From Aquimixticola soesokkakensis (GTDB taxonomy: Bacteria > Pseudomonadota > Alphaproteobacteria > Rhodobacterales > Rhodobacteraceae), in NCBI RefSeq assembly GCF_900172375.1, contig NZ_FWFS01000003.1:186001-250000 (forward strand): a stretch of DNA of 64,000 bases. Reading direction: 5' to 3'. How positions within the stretch are numbered: position 1 is the stretch's first letter; every line of letters starts with the position of its first letter. A program made the translations under genes and the position numbers. The notes beneath the pieces were generated by a model. That model was not told the DNA's origin. It searched no databases and worked only from the letters and a program-made list of their open reading frames with translations. Shown here piece by piece: positions 37,220 to 45,214 of the stretch.

Positions 37220-37220
37220 G
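37173..37220 (+). repeat. 12-bp tandem repeat forming the xerC 3' end
   Basis: Four 12-nt units starting CACGC: 37173-37184, 37185-37196 (CACGCGCCCAGC), 37197-37208 (CACGCGTGCAGC) and a diverged 37209-37220 carrying the stop codon (37217-37219). Each unit is in frame and adds four residues of basic tail. Confidence 0.85.
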
Positions 37221-37285
37221 GCCGATCACCGCTTGCTCACGCAATTGGTAATACCCTGTTAACACAGGTTAAGGCATGCTGGACC

Positions 37286-37311
37286 GCGAGAGGGGCCATA
37301 TGACCCCTCGC
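37286..37311 (+). other. leader hairpin of the EF-hand-like mini gene
   Basis: AGGGG/CCCCT with flanking GCG/CGC pairs around a bulge, 20 nt before the start at 37332. A smaller inverted repeat, CCTGT-TAAC-ACAGG, lies at 37255-37268. Either could influence the small gene's translation. Confidence 0.35.
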
Positions 37312-37331
37312 ACAGTCCACAGGAGCCCCTC

Positions 37332-37517
37332 ATGCACAGAGACCCGCACCTCCCGATGCCCAACCGCGCGCCTGCGCCACGCCACCCCCCTGTCGAGCAA
37401 GACGACTTCCTCGCCCAACTCGACGCCGCCCTTGCGCGCTATGACAGCGACGGGGACGGGTTGCTAAGCGAGGCGCAATGGCGCTGTGTCGAGATCGCCT
37501 TTCAAAACGGCAGGTGA
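37332..37517 (+). CDS. 61-residue EF-hand-like protein
   Basis: 61 residues. The Pro/Arg-rich first 20 residues are followed by one EF-hand-like segment with the loop DSDGDGLLSEAQ (about 39-50; Asp at loop positions 1, 3 and 5, but Gln instead of Glu at position 12). GGAG lies 9 nt upstream of the ATG. A single, unpaired EF hand and the missing Glu make calcium binding uncertain. No partner gene is evident. Confidence 0.6.
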   Translation: MHRDPHLPMPNRAPAPRHPPVEQDDFLAQLDAALARYDSDGDGLLSEAQWRCVEIAFQNGR

Positions 37518-37561
37518 CAGGCGCGCCTGCCGATCGCGCGCAGACATAAACGCGCAGACAC

Positions 37562-37585
37562 AAAAAAGGGCGCCTTTCAGCGCCC
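37562..37585 (-). terminator. ileS terminator (bidirectional character)
   Basis: GGGCGC (37568-37573) and GCGCCC (37580-37585). On the minus strand the stem is followed by TTTTTTG, on the plus strand by CTTTCC. It ends ileS and may also end the mini gene coming the other way. Confidence 0.75.
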
Positions 37586-37586
37586 C

Positions 37587-37620
37587 TTTCCCGGCCTCTC
37601 GCCTTTCCCGGCCTCTCGCC
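37587..37620. repeat. exact 17-bp tandem duplication
   Basis: TTTCCCGGCCTCTCGCC at 37587-37603 is repeated exactly at 37604-37620, between the ileS stop and its terminator. Confidence 0.95.
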
Positions 37621-37626
37621 TAGCGA

Positions 37627-40548
37627 TCAGGCAAGGGCTTCATCGCAGCGCCCGCAGACGCCTGCGTGGCTGTGGCTGCCGACATCGGGCAGGATTTTCC
37701 AGCAGCGCTGGCATTTGTCCCCTTCAGCCGTTTCAAACACGACAGCGACGCCCTCGACTTCGGGCAGGCGGAAGGCTTCGGCAGGGGCCGCGTCCCCCGT
37801 CAGCGCGACCGCCGATGTGATGCACAGATCGTCAAACGGCACCGAGGCCAAGGTTGCCAGCAGCGCCGCATCGCTCACATGGACCACGGGTGCGGCCTCC
37901 AGCGAAGCCCCGATCACCTTGTCGCGGCGCTGGATTTCCAGCGCGGCTGTGACCACGCGCCGCGCGCGGCGAATGCCCGCCCATTTCGCAGCGAGTGCTT
38001 CGTTTTTCCACGCCGCAGGGGTTGCGGGGAAATCGGTGAGGTGGACAGAGGCGTCCTCGGCGGGGAAGCGTTCCAGCCAGACTTCTTCCATCGTGAAGAC
38101 AAGGATCGGCGCAAGCCAGCTGGTGAGGCGGTGGAACAGCAGGTCCAGAACCGTCAACGCCGCGCGCCGTTCCAGCGTATCGCCATCGCAGTACAGCGCA
38201 TCCTTGCGCACATCGAAGTAGAAGGACGACAGATCGACCGTGGCAAAGTTGAAAATCGCCGTCCAGACGGAGGAGAATTCAAAGTTGCGATAGCCCGCCT
38301 GCACGGTCTCGTCGAGCTGCGCCAAGCGGTGCAGCACCCATTGCTCAAGCTCGGGCATGTCAGCCGCATCGACCCGCATCTCTTCGGTGAAATCGCCCAA
38401 AGAGCCAAGCATGTAGCGCATGGTGTTGCGCAAGCGGCGATAGCTGTCGGCCACCCCTTTGAGGATCTCCGGCCCGATCCGCTGGTCGGCGGTGTAATCG
38501 GCCTGCGCCACCCAAAGCCGCAAGATATCGGCCCCATATTGTTTGACGATGGTTTCGGGCACGATGGTGTTGCCAAGGGATTTGGACATTTTCATGCCCT
38601 TCTCATCCAGCGTAAACCCGTGTGTCACCACGTTTTTATAGGGCGCGCGCCCTTTGGTTCCACAGGCTTGCAACAGCGAGGAATGGAACCAGCCGCGGTG
38701 CTGGTCCGTGCCCTCGAGATAGACATCCGCGATCCCGTCGGGCGCGCCGTCTTCGCGGTCGCGCAGCACGAACGCATGGGTCGAGCCGGAGTCAAACCAC
38801 ACGTCGAGCACGTCGAACACCTGATCGTAGGCATCCGGATCGACGATCCCGTCGAGCATCTTTTCCTTGAAGCCCGCAGTGTACCAGACATCCGCGCCTT
38901 CCGCCTCGAAGGCGGCCTTGATACGGGCGTTCAATTCGGCGTTCTTCAGCAAGAAATCCGCATCGCTCGGCAGCAGACCCTTTTTGGTAAAGCAGGTCAG
39001 CGGCACGCCCCATGCGCGTTGGCGCGACAAAACCCAATCGGGACGCGATTCGATCATCGAATACAGACGGTTGCGCCCCGTGACCGGCGTCCATTTCACC
39101 AGCTCGTCGATCGAGGTCAGCGCCCGTTTGCGGATCGTATCGCCATAGGTGGACAGATCGTCCTCCAGCGGGCGATCCACGGCCGCAAACCACTGCGGCG
39201 TGTTGCGAAAGATGATGGGCGCTTTGGAGCGCCACGAATGGGGATAGCTGTGCTTGACTTGCCCGCGCGCGATGATGCCGCCCGCTTCGACCAGCTTGGC
39301 GATGACGGCGCTGTTCGCTTTGCCTTCTTTGCCCTTGTGATCGAACACGCGCTGCCCTGCAAAGAACGGCACATGCGCGAGAAATTCGCTTTCCTCGCCC
39401 ACGTTGTGGGTCATGCGGTCGATCCAGTTGCGTTTGACGAAACACTCGTAGTCGTCGGCCCCGTGGCTCGGCGCGGTATGCACAAAGCCCGTGCCCGCAT
39501 CGTCGGTCACATGGTCGCCGTCGATCATCGGCACGTCGTAGTCCCAGAACCCTTCCGCACCATCCAGCCCCGCAAAGGGGTGCTTGAGCGTCAGCGCCGC
39601 CAGTTCGTCGGCGCTAACGTCGCGCAGACGGGTGAATTCGGTAACGCGCGCCTTCCCAAGCGCCTCTTCGGCCAGCGTATCGGCAAAGATGTAGGTCTCG
39701 CCCGCCGCGGTCCAGCTTTCGTCCTGCGTGGCGTCCACGCGGAAAAGACCGTAGGAAATCTTGGGGTTATAAGCCACGGCCTTGTTCGAGGGGATCGTCC
39801 ACGGGGTGGTGGTCCAGATCACCACGCGGGCCTGCGCCAGATCACCTTCAGCGCCGGATTGCGCCGCAAACGGCACCCAGATCGTGTGGGATTTGTGGTC
39901 GTGGTATTCGATTTCGGCCTCGGCGAGCGCGGTCTTTTCGACCGGCGACCACATGACGGGTTTGGACCCCTGATAGAGCGCGCCGTTCATCAGGAAGGTC
40001 ATGAATTCCTCGGCGATCACCGCTTCGGCGTGGTAATCCATCGTCAGATAGGGGTTTTCCCAGTTGCCCGTGATCCCGAGGCGCTTGAATTCGCCGCGCT
40101 GGATGTCGACCCAGCCTTCGGCAAATTTACGGCATTCCTGACGGAAATCGATGACCGGAACCTCGTCCTTATCCTTGCCCTTGGCGCGGTATTGTTCCTC
40201 GATCTTCCACTCGATGGGCAGACCGTGGCAATCCCAACCGGGGATGTAGCGCGCATCAAAGCCCATCATCTGATGGCTGCGCACGACCATATCCTTGATC
40301 GTTTTGTTCAACGCGTGACCGATGTGCAAATGCCCGTTTGCATATGGGGGGCCATCGTGCAGAACGAAGGGCGTGCGCGTGCCCGCAGTGCTGCGCAGCT
40401 TGTTGTAAACGCCAAGCTTTTCCCACCGCGCCAGCCATTCCGGTTCGCGTTTGGGCAGGCCCGCGCGCATCGGAAAATCGGTCTGCGGCAGGTTGAGGGT
40501 GGTTTTGTAATCGGGGGTATCGGACGGGGCGGTGGTGTCGTTGGACAT
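37627..40548 (-). CDS. ileS: isoleucyl-tRNA synthetase IleS
   Basis: 973 residues, class Ia synthetase. The HIGH box is HLHIGHAL (about 73-80), the editing domain follows, and KMSKS lies in KGMKMSKSLGN (about 650). The C-terminal zinc ribbon reads CQRCW then CGRCD. The ATG at 40548 (MSNDTTAP) is preferred over an upstream in-frame start. A long open frame antisense to the gene is a GC-codon shadow and not a gene. Confidence 0.97.
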   Translation of the reverse strand: MSNDTTAPSDTPDYKTTLNLPQTDFPMRAGLPKREPEWLARWEKLGVYNKLRSTAGTRTPFVLHDGPPYANGHLHIGHALNKTIKDMVVRSHQMMGFDARYIPGWDCHGLPIEWKIEEQYRAKGKDKDEVPVIDFRQECRKFAEGWVDIQRGEFKRLGITGNWENPYLTMDYHAEAVIAEEFMTFLMNGALYQGSKPVMWSPVEKTALAEAEIEYHDHKSHTIWVPFAAQSGAEGDLAQARVVIWTTTPWTIPSNKAVAYNPKISYGLFRVDATQDESWTAAGETYIFADTLAEEALGKARVTEFTRLRDVSADELAALTLKHPFAGLDGAEGFWDYDVPMIDGDHVTDDAGTGFVHTAPSHGADDYECFVKRNWIDRMTHNVGEESEFLAHVPFFAGQRVFDHKGKEGKANSAVIAKLVEAGGIIARGQVKHSYPHSWRSKAPIIFRNTPQWFAAVDRPLEDDLSTYGDTIRKRALTSIDELVKWTPVTGRNRLYSMIESRPDWVLSRQRAWGVPLTCFTKKGLLPSDADFLLKNAELNARIKAAFEAEGADVWYTAGFKEKMLDGIVDPDAYDQVFDVLDVWFDSGSTHAFVLRDREDGAPDGIADVYLEGTDQHRGWFHSSLLQACGTKGRAPYKNVVTHGFTLDEKGMKMSKSLGNTIVPETIVKQYGADILRLWVAQADYTADQRIGPEILKGVADSYRRLRNTMRYMLGSLGDFTEEMRVDAADMPELEQWVLHRLAQLDETVQAGYRNFEFSSVWTAIFNFATVDLSSFYFDVRKDALYCDGDTLERRAALTVLDLLFHRLTSWLAPILVFTMEEVWLERFPAEDASVHLTDFPATPAAWKNEALAAKWAGIRRARRVVTAALEIQRRDKVIGASLEAAPVVHVSDAALLATLASVPFDDLCITSAVALTGDAAPAEAFRLPEVEGVAVVFETAEGDKCQRCWKILPDVGSHSHAGVCGRCDEALA

Positions 40549-40614
40549 GTGGTTTTCCGGTCTGGGAGGGGTCATTCAGGAACGAGGGGCGGCGCGGTCT
40601 TCCATGCGCCTTGT

Positions 40615-40642
40615 CCCGGCAGCTCAGTATCAGAGCGCCGGG
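40615..40642. other. hairpin in the ileS leader with tRNA-D-arm-like sequence
   Basis: CCCGGC-A-GCTC and GAGC-GCCGGG enclose AGTATCA. Ten base pairs form with one bulged A. The plus-strand text (AGCTCAGTATCAGAGC) resembles a tRNA D-arm, and CTGCTAA then TTCGAAT follow, but the acceptor, anticodon and T stems are missing, so it is not an intact tRNA. Confidence 0.55.
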
Positions 40643-40686
40643 CTGCTAATTCGAATGATAATCGCAAAAGCACGGTCCATGCGCGC

Positions 40687-40715
40687 CTTATAGGCGCTGC
40701 GCGAAGGGCGGTAAA
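40687..40715 (-). promoter_or_regulatory. ileS promoter
   Basis: Minus strand TTTACC (40710-40715), 17-nt spacer, TATAAG (40687-40692). The leader would be about 130 nt long and would contain the hairpin at 40615-40642. Confidence 0.55.
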
Positions 40716-40779
40716 CCCGCCAAAATAACGCCCCTTGCCCCGCCGCCGTCCCTTGCCGCCGTTCCCCGCGCAAGGCGCA

Positions 40780-40810
40780 AAAAAGGGACACGCAGCGCGC
40801 ATCCCTTTTT
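40780..40810. terminator. bidirectional intrinsic terminator
   Basis: AAAAAGGGA (40780-40788) and TCCCTTTTT (40802-40810). The T-tract is present on both strands. It lies 170 nt downstream of the Cys-rich mini gene and would separate it from ileS. Confidence 0.75.
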
Positions 40811-40980
40811 CACAGTCTGGCAAGGCGGGCGGGCTTTGGACCCGGGACCGGTCAAACGGGCCGCTATCTGGCTGGTTATCTGGCGCGCACCCAGCGGGGC
40901 TGGCGAGAGGACGGGCGAGAGAGCGCGGGCGAAACGGCACGCAGGGCTTTGGTCAAAGCCGCAGCTGGCGGGCCGGGTGG

Positions 40981-41163
40981 TTAGTGTTTGGTCGGCTCGT
41001 CCGAAAAGTGGCCACACCAGTCGGTGTCGCTGACAACGGGCCAAACGCCGCGCTTTTCTTCTTCGGTCAGGAAAACGGGCGGGTTGAACCGGCACAGGCC
41101 AGCGTGGTCGATTTTCGCGGCGGCGGTTTCAAAGAAGGCGCAGGATTTGCAAGCGGTGGTCAT
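40981..41163 (-). CDS. 60-residue Cys-rich mini protein
   Basis: MTTACKSCAFFET start, CxxC pair (Cys5, Cys8), a third Cys in GLCRFNPP, and a fourth in the C-terminal DTDWCGHF. The pattern CxxC-x15-25-C-x20-C with the WCG ending recalls small zinc- or metal-binding proteins found in Rhodobacteraceae and phages; the function is unknown. The ATG at 41163 has GGAGAG upstream and a good promoter at 41260-41288, so this is probably a real monocistronic gene. Confidence 0.75.
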   Translation of the reverse strand: MTTACKSCAFFETAAAKIDHAGLCRFNPPVFLTEEEKRGVWPVVSDTDWCGHFSDEPTKH

Positions 41164-41259
41164 AACATCTCTCCGGTTTGGGAAGGCCGAGTGTCTCGGG
41201 CATCTAGGTCGGTGGATGGCTGGGCGCATGCGCTTGGCTGTCTGCCTTTTACCCGTCAA

Positions 41260-41288
41260 GACATAGCGCGGCGCAGAGCAGAGTTCAA
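41260..41288 (-). promoter_or_regulatory. promoter of the Cys-rich mini gene
   Basis: Minus strand TTGAAC (41283-41288), 17-nt spacer, TATGTC (41260-41265), about 100 nt before the start codon. The A/T-rich sequence beyond it (41289-41345) may be an UP-element-like region. Confidence 0.55.
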
Positions 41289-41389
41289 GAAATTTATGCA
41301 ATTAAATCAGATACTTGACTATTTTACTCGTTAATAAAAACACTCAGGAATTGCCATGTTGCGCCGACAAAATCACTCGGATTTGATGC

Positions 41390-42409
41390 CTACTGCGCGG
41401 CGCGGTCGAACAGGCCGGTCATGGAGCGGCTCAAGATGCCCGAAACGCTGGGCTTTTTGGCCGCAACAAAGGGCAACGGGCGGCAGACCTCGATCGCGGC
41501 CACGCCAACGCGCGCGGTCAGCGCCCCGTTGATGGCGCCCTCGCCAAAGCGGCGGGACACTTTGGCCAGCATCGTCCCCCCCGCAACCGAGTGGATCAGA
41601 TCGTCGCCCACGGCCACAGCCCCCGTCGCCACCAGATGCGTGAGCACGGATTTCGTCACCCGCCACGAGCCCAAAGTGCCCGAGCGACCGCCGTAGATTT
41701 CCGCGATTCGCCGGATCATGCGCAGGTTGGCGGTCAGCGCGGTGAACACATCCGCCAGAGCGATGGGCACAAGCGCGGTAACGGCGGCCACCTGGCGCGC
41801 CGCGCCTTCGACCTCGCGCGTCGCGGCGGCATCGAGGGGCGACAGCATCGTGTCCTCCGCAAGGCCAAGCAACCCGTCGGCATCAAACACCTCGGCCTCG
41901 CGTTCGCCAAACCGCGCAACGCCCCATTTAAGTGCCTCACGCCCGCCGTACATCGTCGTCAGCCGTTTGGTCACGGCGCGCGCCGCAGTCAGGTCGTGGG
42001 TCTGTGCGGCGGCAAGGGCTGCGCGATGCACCCCGTCCAGCCGCTTGAGCCGCGCGAAAGCCGCCAGTTCCTTTAGCGCAACCCCCAGACAAACCGCAAC
42101 GAAGGCGGCGACCAGCGCCAGCGCGCCAAAGCCAAGCCAGCGGTTCTGCGCGATCAGCCCCAGCACGAATTCATAGGCCGCAATCCCCAGCACAAAGGTG
42201 AACAGCGCAAAGAACAACCGCCAGAACCAGCGCGCCAAAGCCGACGGCTTGCGGGCGGCCAGCACCGCCACGCGCGCCATCGCGGCCCTCTGGCCCAAAG
42301 GCGCGATATCGGGCACGGGGGCCGCAGTGGCAGGGGTTTCAAGCGGGGCTTCGTCCAGTTCGAACAGGCGGGGGCCGGATTTGGGCGCTTTTGGCGTCTC
42401 GTCGCTCAC
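41390..42409 (-). CDS. YcjF/TIGR01620 family membrane protein
   Basis: 339 residues. Two membrane segments at about 65-85 and 97-115, and a C-terminal DUF697-like domain (about 215-330, LRMIRRIAEIYGGRSGTLGSWR and VGDDLIHSVAGGTMLAKVSRRFGEGAINGALTARVG). The partner of YcjX in a two-gene unit seen across proteobacteria. The pair is stress-linked in enterics; no molecular role is settled. It overlaps the ycjX stop by 4 nt. Confidence 0.88.
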   Translation of the reverse strand: MSDETPKAPKSGPRLFELDEAPLETPATAAPVPDIAPLGQRAAMARVAVLAARKPSALARWFWRLFFALFTFVLGIAAYEFVLGLIAQNRWLGFGALALVAAFVAVCLGVALKELAAFARLKRLDGVHRAALAAAQTHDLTAARAVTKRLTTMYGGREALKWGVARFGEREAEVFDADGLLGLAEDTMLSPLDAAATREVEGAARQVAAVTALVPIALADVFTALTANLRMIRRIAEIYGGRSGTLGSWRVTKSVLTHLVATGAVAVGDDLIHSVAGGTMLAKVSRRFGEGAINGALTARVGVAAIEVCRPLPFVAAKKPSVSGILSRSMTGLFDRAAQ

Positions 42410-43809
42410 AATTTGTCTCCGATCAGGAATTGCGCCGCGCGGTCAAGGCGGATGTGTGGCGGCCCCTCCCCCGGCTTCAGGGTCAGCTTTGCAGGCTCGA
42501 AGCGCATGATTTCGTAATCTCCGTCCAGCCAGTCTTGTGCGCCGGCGCGCGCGGGCGAGAGAATATGCGCCGGATCGCTTGGCAACTCGCCGGCATAAAA
42601 CGCCGCCTGTTTGCCGCTGGGCAAGCGCCCCGACACACAGTCGAGGTCCCTGCCCTCATGGGGCATTTGCGTTTCCACCGTGGCGCGGATCGCCGCCAGA
42701 GACATGGCTTGGGTTTTGGCCCCCGCAAAATCCGCGCGGTCGCGCGCATCGCGCAGCAACGCCTCCATGATGGCCGTCAATTTCGGATGCTGGGTGTGGT
42801 GGATGTGGTCGGCCTTGGTGGCGGCAAAGAGAATGCGCTCGACTTTCTTGCCGCTCAAAAGCTGGCTGAGGAAGCGATTGCGACCCGGACGAAAGGCCCC
42901 CAAAATATCGGCCATCACCTGGCGCAGGTCCTCGACCGCCTTTGGTCCGGCGTGGATCGCGCCCAAAGCATCCACCAGCACGACCTGACGGTCGATCCGC
43001 GCGAAATGGTCGCGAAAGAACGGTTTGACGACTTTGGTTTTATAAGCCTCGAAACGGCGTTCGAATTCGCGCGCAAGCGACCCGCGCGGGGCTTCGCCCG
43101 GTGGAAGCGGCGCAAAGGTCAGCGCGGGCGATCCGGCCATTTCGCCGGGCAAGAGGAACCGCCCCGGCGTGCAGTCGGAATACCCCGCTTCGCGCGCCCC
43201 GACCAGCGAGGCCGCGAAACTGTCGGCAAGGGATCTGGCCCGCGGCTCGTCGTGGCGCTCGGTGCCGTCGACGGTTTCGAGCGCCGACAAAAATTCCTGC
43301 GCATGGCCGCGCGATTTGGCCCGCGCGAGGGCATCTTGCGACCAGTCGGCGTAGGATTTATCCATCAGCGCCAGATCCAGCAGCCATTCCCCGGGATAAT
43401 CCACGATATCCAGATGCACCCTGCGCGGACCGCTCACCGCCCCCAACAGCCCCGTGGGCTGGACGCGAAACGACAGGCGCAACTGGCTGACGGCGCGGGT
43501 GCTGTCGGGCCAATGCGGATCGGGGGCGCTCAAGGCCGCAAGGTGGGTTTCGAATTCGAAACGGGGCACCGTGTCGTCGGGTTGGGGTTGCAGATAGGCG
43601 GCCGTAATCGCTGCCGAAGGGCCGAATTGCGGCATGCGCCCGCGATCCAGCAGATTGGCGACAAGCGAGGTGATGAACACCGTCTTGCCCGCACGGCTCA
43701 GCCCTGTGACCCCGATGCGGATCACCGGTTCAAACAGCGCCTCGCGGGTGGTGTCCCCCACGGCTTCGACGCTGCGGGTAAGACGCTGTGCAATATCGTT
43801 GAGGATCAA
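42406..43809 (-). CDS. ycjX: YcjX-like P-loop GTPase/ATPase
   Basis: 467 residues, cytoplasmic. P-loop GLSRAGKTVFITS (about 34-46), a DYPGEWLLDL switch region, and a large helical middle and C-terminal part. The family is of the dynamin-like/phage-shock-linked P-loop proteins. Divergent from truA, with 107 nt between start codons. The start at 43809 gives MILNDIAQRLTR. Confidence 0.88.
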   Translation of the reverse strand: MILNDIAQRLTRSVEAVGDTTREALFEPVIRIGVTGLSRAGKTVFITSLVANLLDRGRMPQFGPSAAITAAYLQPQPDDTVPRFEFETHLAALSAPDPHWPDSTRAVSQLRLSFRVQPTGLLGAVSGPRRVHLDIVDYPGEWLLDLALMDKSYADWSQDALARAKSRGHAQEFLSALETVDGTERHDEPRARSLADSFAASLVGAREAGYSDCTPGRFLLPGEMAGSPALTFAPLPPGEAPRGSLAREFERRFEAYKTKVVKPFFRDHFARIDRQVVLVDALGAIHAGPKAVEDLRQVMADILGAFRPGRNRFLSQLLSGKKVERILFAATKADHIHHTQHPKLTAIMEALLRDARDRADFAGAKTQAMSLAAIRATVETQMPHEGRDLDCVSGRLPSGKQAAFYAGELPSDPAHILSPARAGAQDWLDGDYEIMRFEPAKLTLKPGEGPPHIRLDRAAQFLIGDKL

Positions 43810-43916
43810 AACCCTGTCCCTTTTTACCTGTTGCCTCCAACATAAGCAGCGCCGCGTGCGGTTGAAAGGGTGCTCCCCACTGGACGCGGCGCGCTGCTGT
43901 GGGCTATCTGCTGCCC

Positions 43917-44684
43917 ATGCCCAGATATGCCCTCCTCATCGACTACAACGGCGCGCCGTTTTCCGGCTGGCAGCGCCAGAAATCCCACCCCTCCGTGCAG
44001 CAAGCCGTCGAGGAGGCCTTGCGCAGGCTTGACCCCGCGCTTGATCACATCGGCGCGGCGGGGCGCACCGATGCGGGCGTCCATGCGACAGGCCAGGTCG
44101 CGCATTGCGACCTGACGCGCGATTGGGACCCGTTTCGCCTGTCCGAGGCGCTGAATTACCACCTCAAGCCCGCGCCGGTAGCTATTCTGAAGGCCGCGCG
44201 CGTCGCCGACACATGGCACGCCCGCCATTCCGCCCATGAGCGGCGCTATCTGTTTCGCCTGATCGCGCGGCGCGCGCCTCTGGTGCATGATGCGGGGCTG
44301 GCGTGGCAGGTCACCCATCCGCTGGACGTGGCGGCGATGCAGGCAGGGGCGGATCGACTGTTGGGCTTGCATGATTTTACCACCTTCCGCTCGACCATGT
44401 GTCAGGCGGCCAGCCCCGTCAAAACGCTGGATGAATTTCGTGTAGAGGCGCATGACATCCCTTTTGGCACCGAAATCCGCTTTCACCTGCGCGCGCGCTC
44501 TTTCCTGCACAACCAGGTGCGCAGCTTTGTGGGCACGCTGGAACGGGTGGGATCGGGGGCATGGACGCCTGCGGATGTGACCACCGCGCTTCAGGCGCGC
44601 GACCGCGCCGCCTGCGGGCCCGTCTGCCCCCCCCAAGGGCTGTACCTTGCGGGCGTGGGATATGCCGACGACCCTTTCCTCTAA
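43917..44684 (+). CDS. truA: tRNA pseudouridine(38-40) synthase TruA
   Basis: 255 residues. The catalytic Asp52 lies in [12 protein letters not shown], followed by the family [15 protein letters not shown] and [13 protein letters not shown]. The ATG at 43917 ([12 protein letters not shown]) is chosen over an in-frame ATG six codons upstream. It modifies the anticodon stem of many tRNAs. Confidence 0.96.
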   Translation: MPRYALLIDYNGAPFSGWQRQKSHPSVQQAVEEALRRLDPALDHIGAAGRTDAGVHATGQVAHCDLTRDWDPFRLSEALNYHLKPAPVAILKAARVADTWHARHSAHERRYLFRLIARRAPLVHDAGLAWQVTHPLDVAAMQAGADRLLGLHDFTTFRSTMCQAASPVKTLDEFRVEAHDIPFGTEIRFHLRARSFLHNQVRSFVGTLERVGSGAWTPADVTTALQARDRAACGPVCPPQGLYLAGVGYADDPFL

Positions 44685-44701
44685 GGGCCGCGCAGCTTTG
44701 G

Positions 44702-44720
44702 CACAGCCGCAAAGGCTGTG
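44702..44720 (+). other. hairpin after truA
   Basis: CACAGCC-GCAAA-GGCTGTG, a perfect 7-bp stem 17 nt after the truA stop, without a T-tract. It may be an RNA 3'-end stabiliser. Confidence 0.4.
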
Positions 44721-44852
44721 TTGCCGCCCCGGGATCAATCAGGCGTCTTTTCCAAGTTTTTTGCATTTAATCCGACCGTGCCCGCAACGCGCCACGATGT
44801 TGCCCGATTTGCTGGCAACAACAGGATCAATCAAACACACGGAGAGACGACC

Positions 44853-45014
44853 ATGACCTTTCATTCCATCAGCTTCGATCAGGTTGCCCTCGCTCTCATG
44901 ACCTGCCTTGCAGTGCGCGAAGTGCTTTTGTACCTGCGCGAGCGGCGCGCCGAGCGCCTGCCCGCCGCGCCGACAAAAGCCCCGCAGACCAGCGCGCAAC
45001 GCAGCCGCAAATAA
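44853..45014 (+). CDS. 53-residue protein with N-terminal hydrophobic helix
   Basis: 53 residues. An amphipathic/hydrophobic segment (about 8-28, SFDQVALALMTCLAVREVLLY) is followed by a basic Arg/Pro/Ala tail. GGAGAG lies 9 nt upstream of the ATG, and an excellent terminator (45137-45162) lies 120 nt after the stop. No family recognised. It is supported by the ribosome site and the terminator. Confidence 0.55.
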   Translation: MTFHSISFDQVALALMTCLAVREVLLYLRERRAERLPAAPTKAPQTSAQRSRK

Positions 45015-45136
45015 CGTGCCGCGCGGCGCGGTCGCGCTTTGCAAAAAACGCTTCGAAATCGAAAGAGCGTCATCTGTCTGTCACGCAGCGCCGCTATAGC
45101 TGCCTCAGGACATTTTAGACGGCTATTTCAGAACGC

Positions 45137-45162
45137 AGGGCGGCCCTCGGGTCGTCCTTTTT
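45137..45162 (+). terminator. very strong intrinsic terminator
   Basis: A 9-bp stem (45137-45145 with 45150-45158, two G-U pairs) with a CTCG loop and TTTTT after it. It ends the mini gene transcript or a separate small RNA encoded in 45015-45136. Confidence 0.85.
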
Positions 45163-45206
45163 CTGTGCACGGCAGAGGGGGGCTTTCTCTGTGCACGGCA
45201 GAGGGG
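45162..45206. repeat. 26-bp spaced duplication
   Basis: TCTGTGCACGGCAGAGGGG is found at 45162-45180 and exactly again at 45188-45206. The first copy abuts the T-tract of the terminator. Confidence 0.9.
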
Positions 45207-45214
45207 CTTCGGCC

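Larger units (their letters stand above)
40549..40980. other. 432-nt region upstream of ileS
   Basis: No gene. From the ileS side: a leader hairpin resembling a tRNA D-arm (40615-40642), an ileS promoter (40687-40715) and a bidirectional terminator (40780-40810). The remainder (about 40811-40980) is GC-rich with no feature beyond a 6-bp hairpin GGCTTT/AAAGCC. Confidence 0.7.

Noticed and set aside
40612-40664. Possible tRNA gene upstream of ileS
   Set aside because: D-arm, anticodon-loop and T-loop look-alikes are present, but the acceptor, anticodon and T stems do not pair. Reported only as a hairpin or possible remnant.
37666-40728. Long open frame of about 1020 codons antisense to ileS
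   Set aside because: It mirrors the third-position GC bias of ileS, has no family features, and ileS on the other strand is certain.
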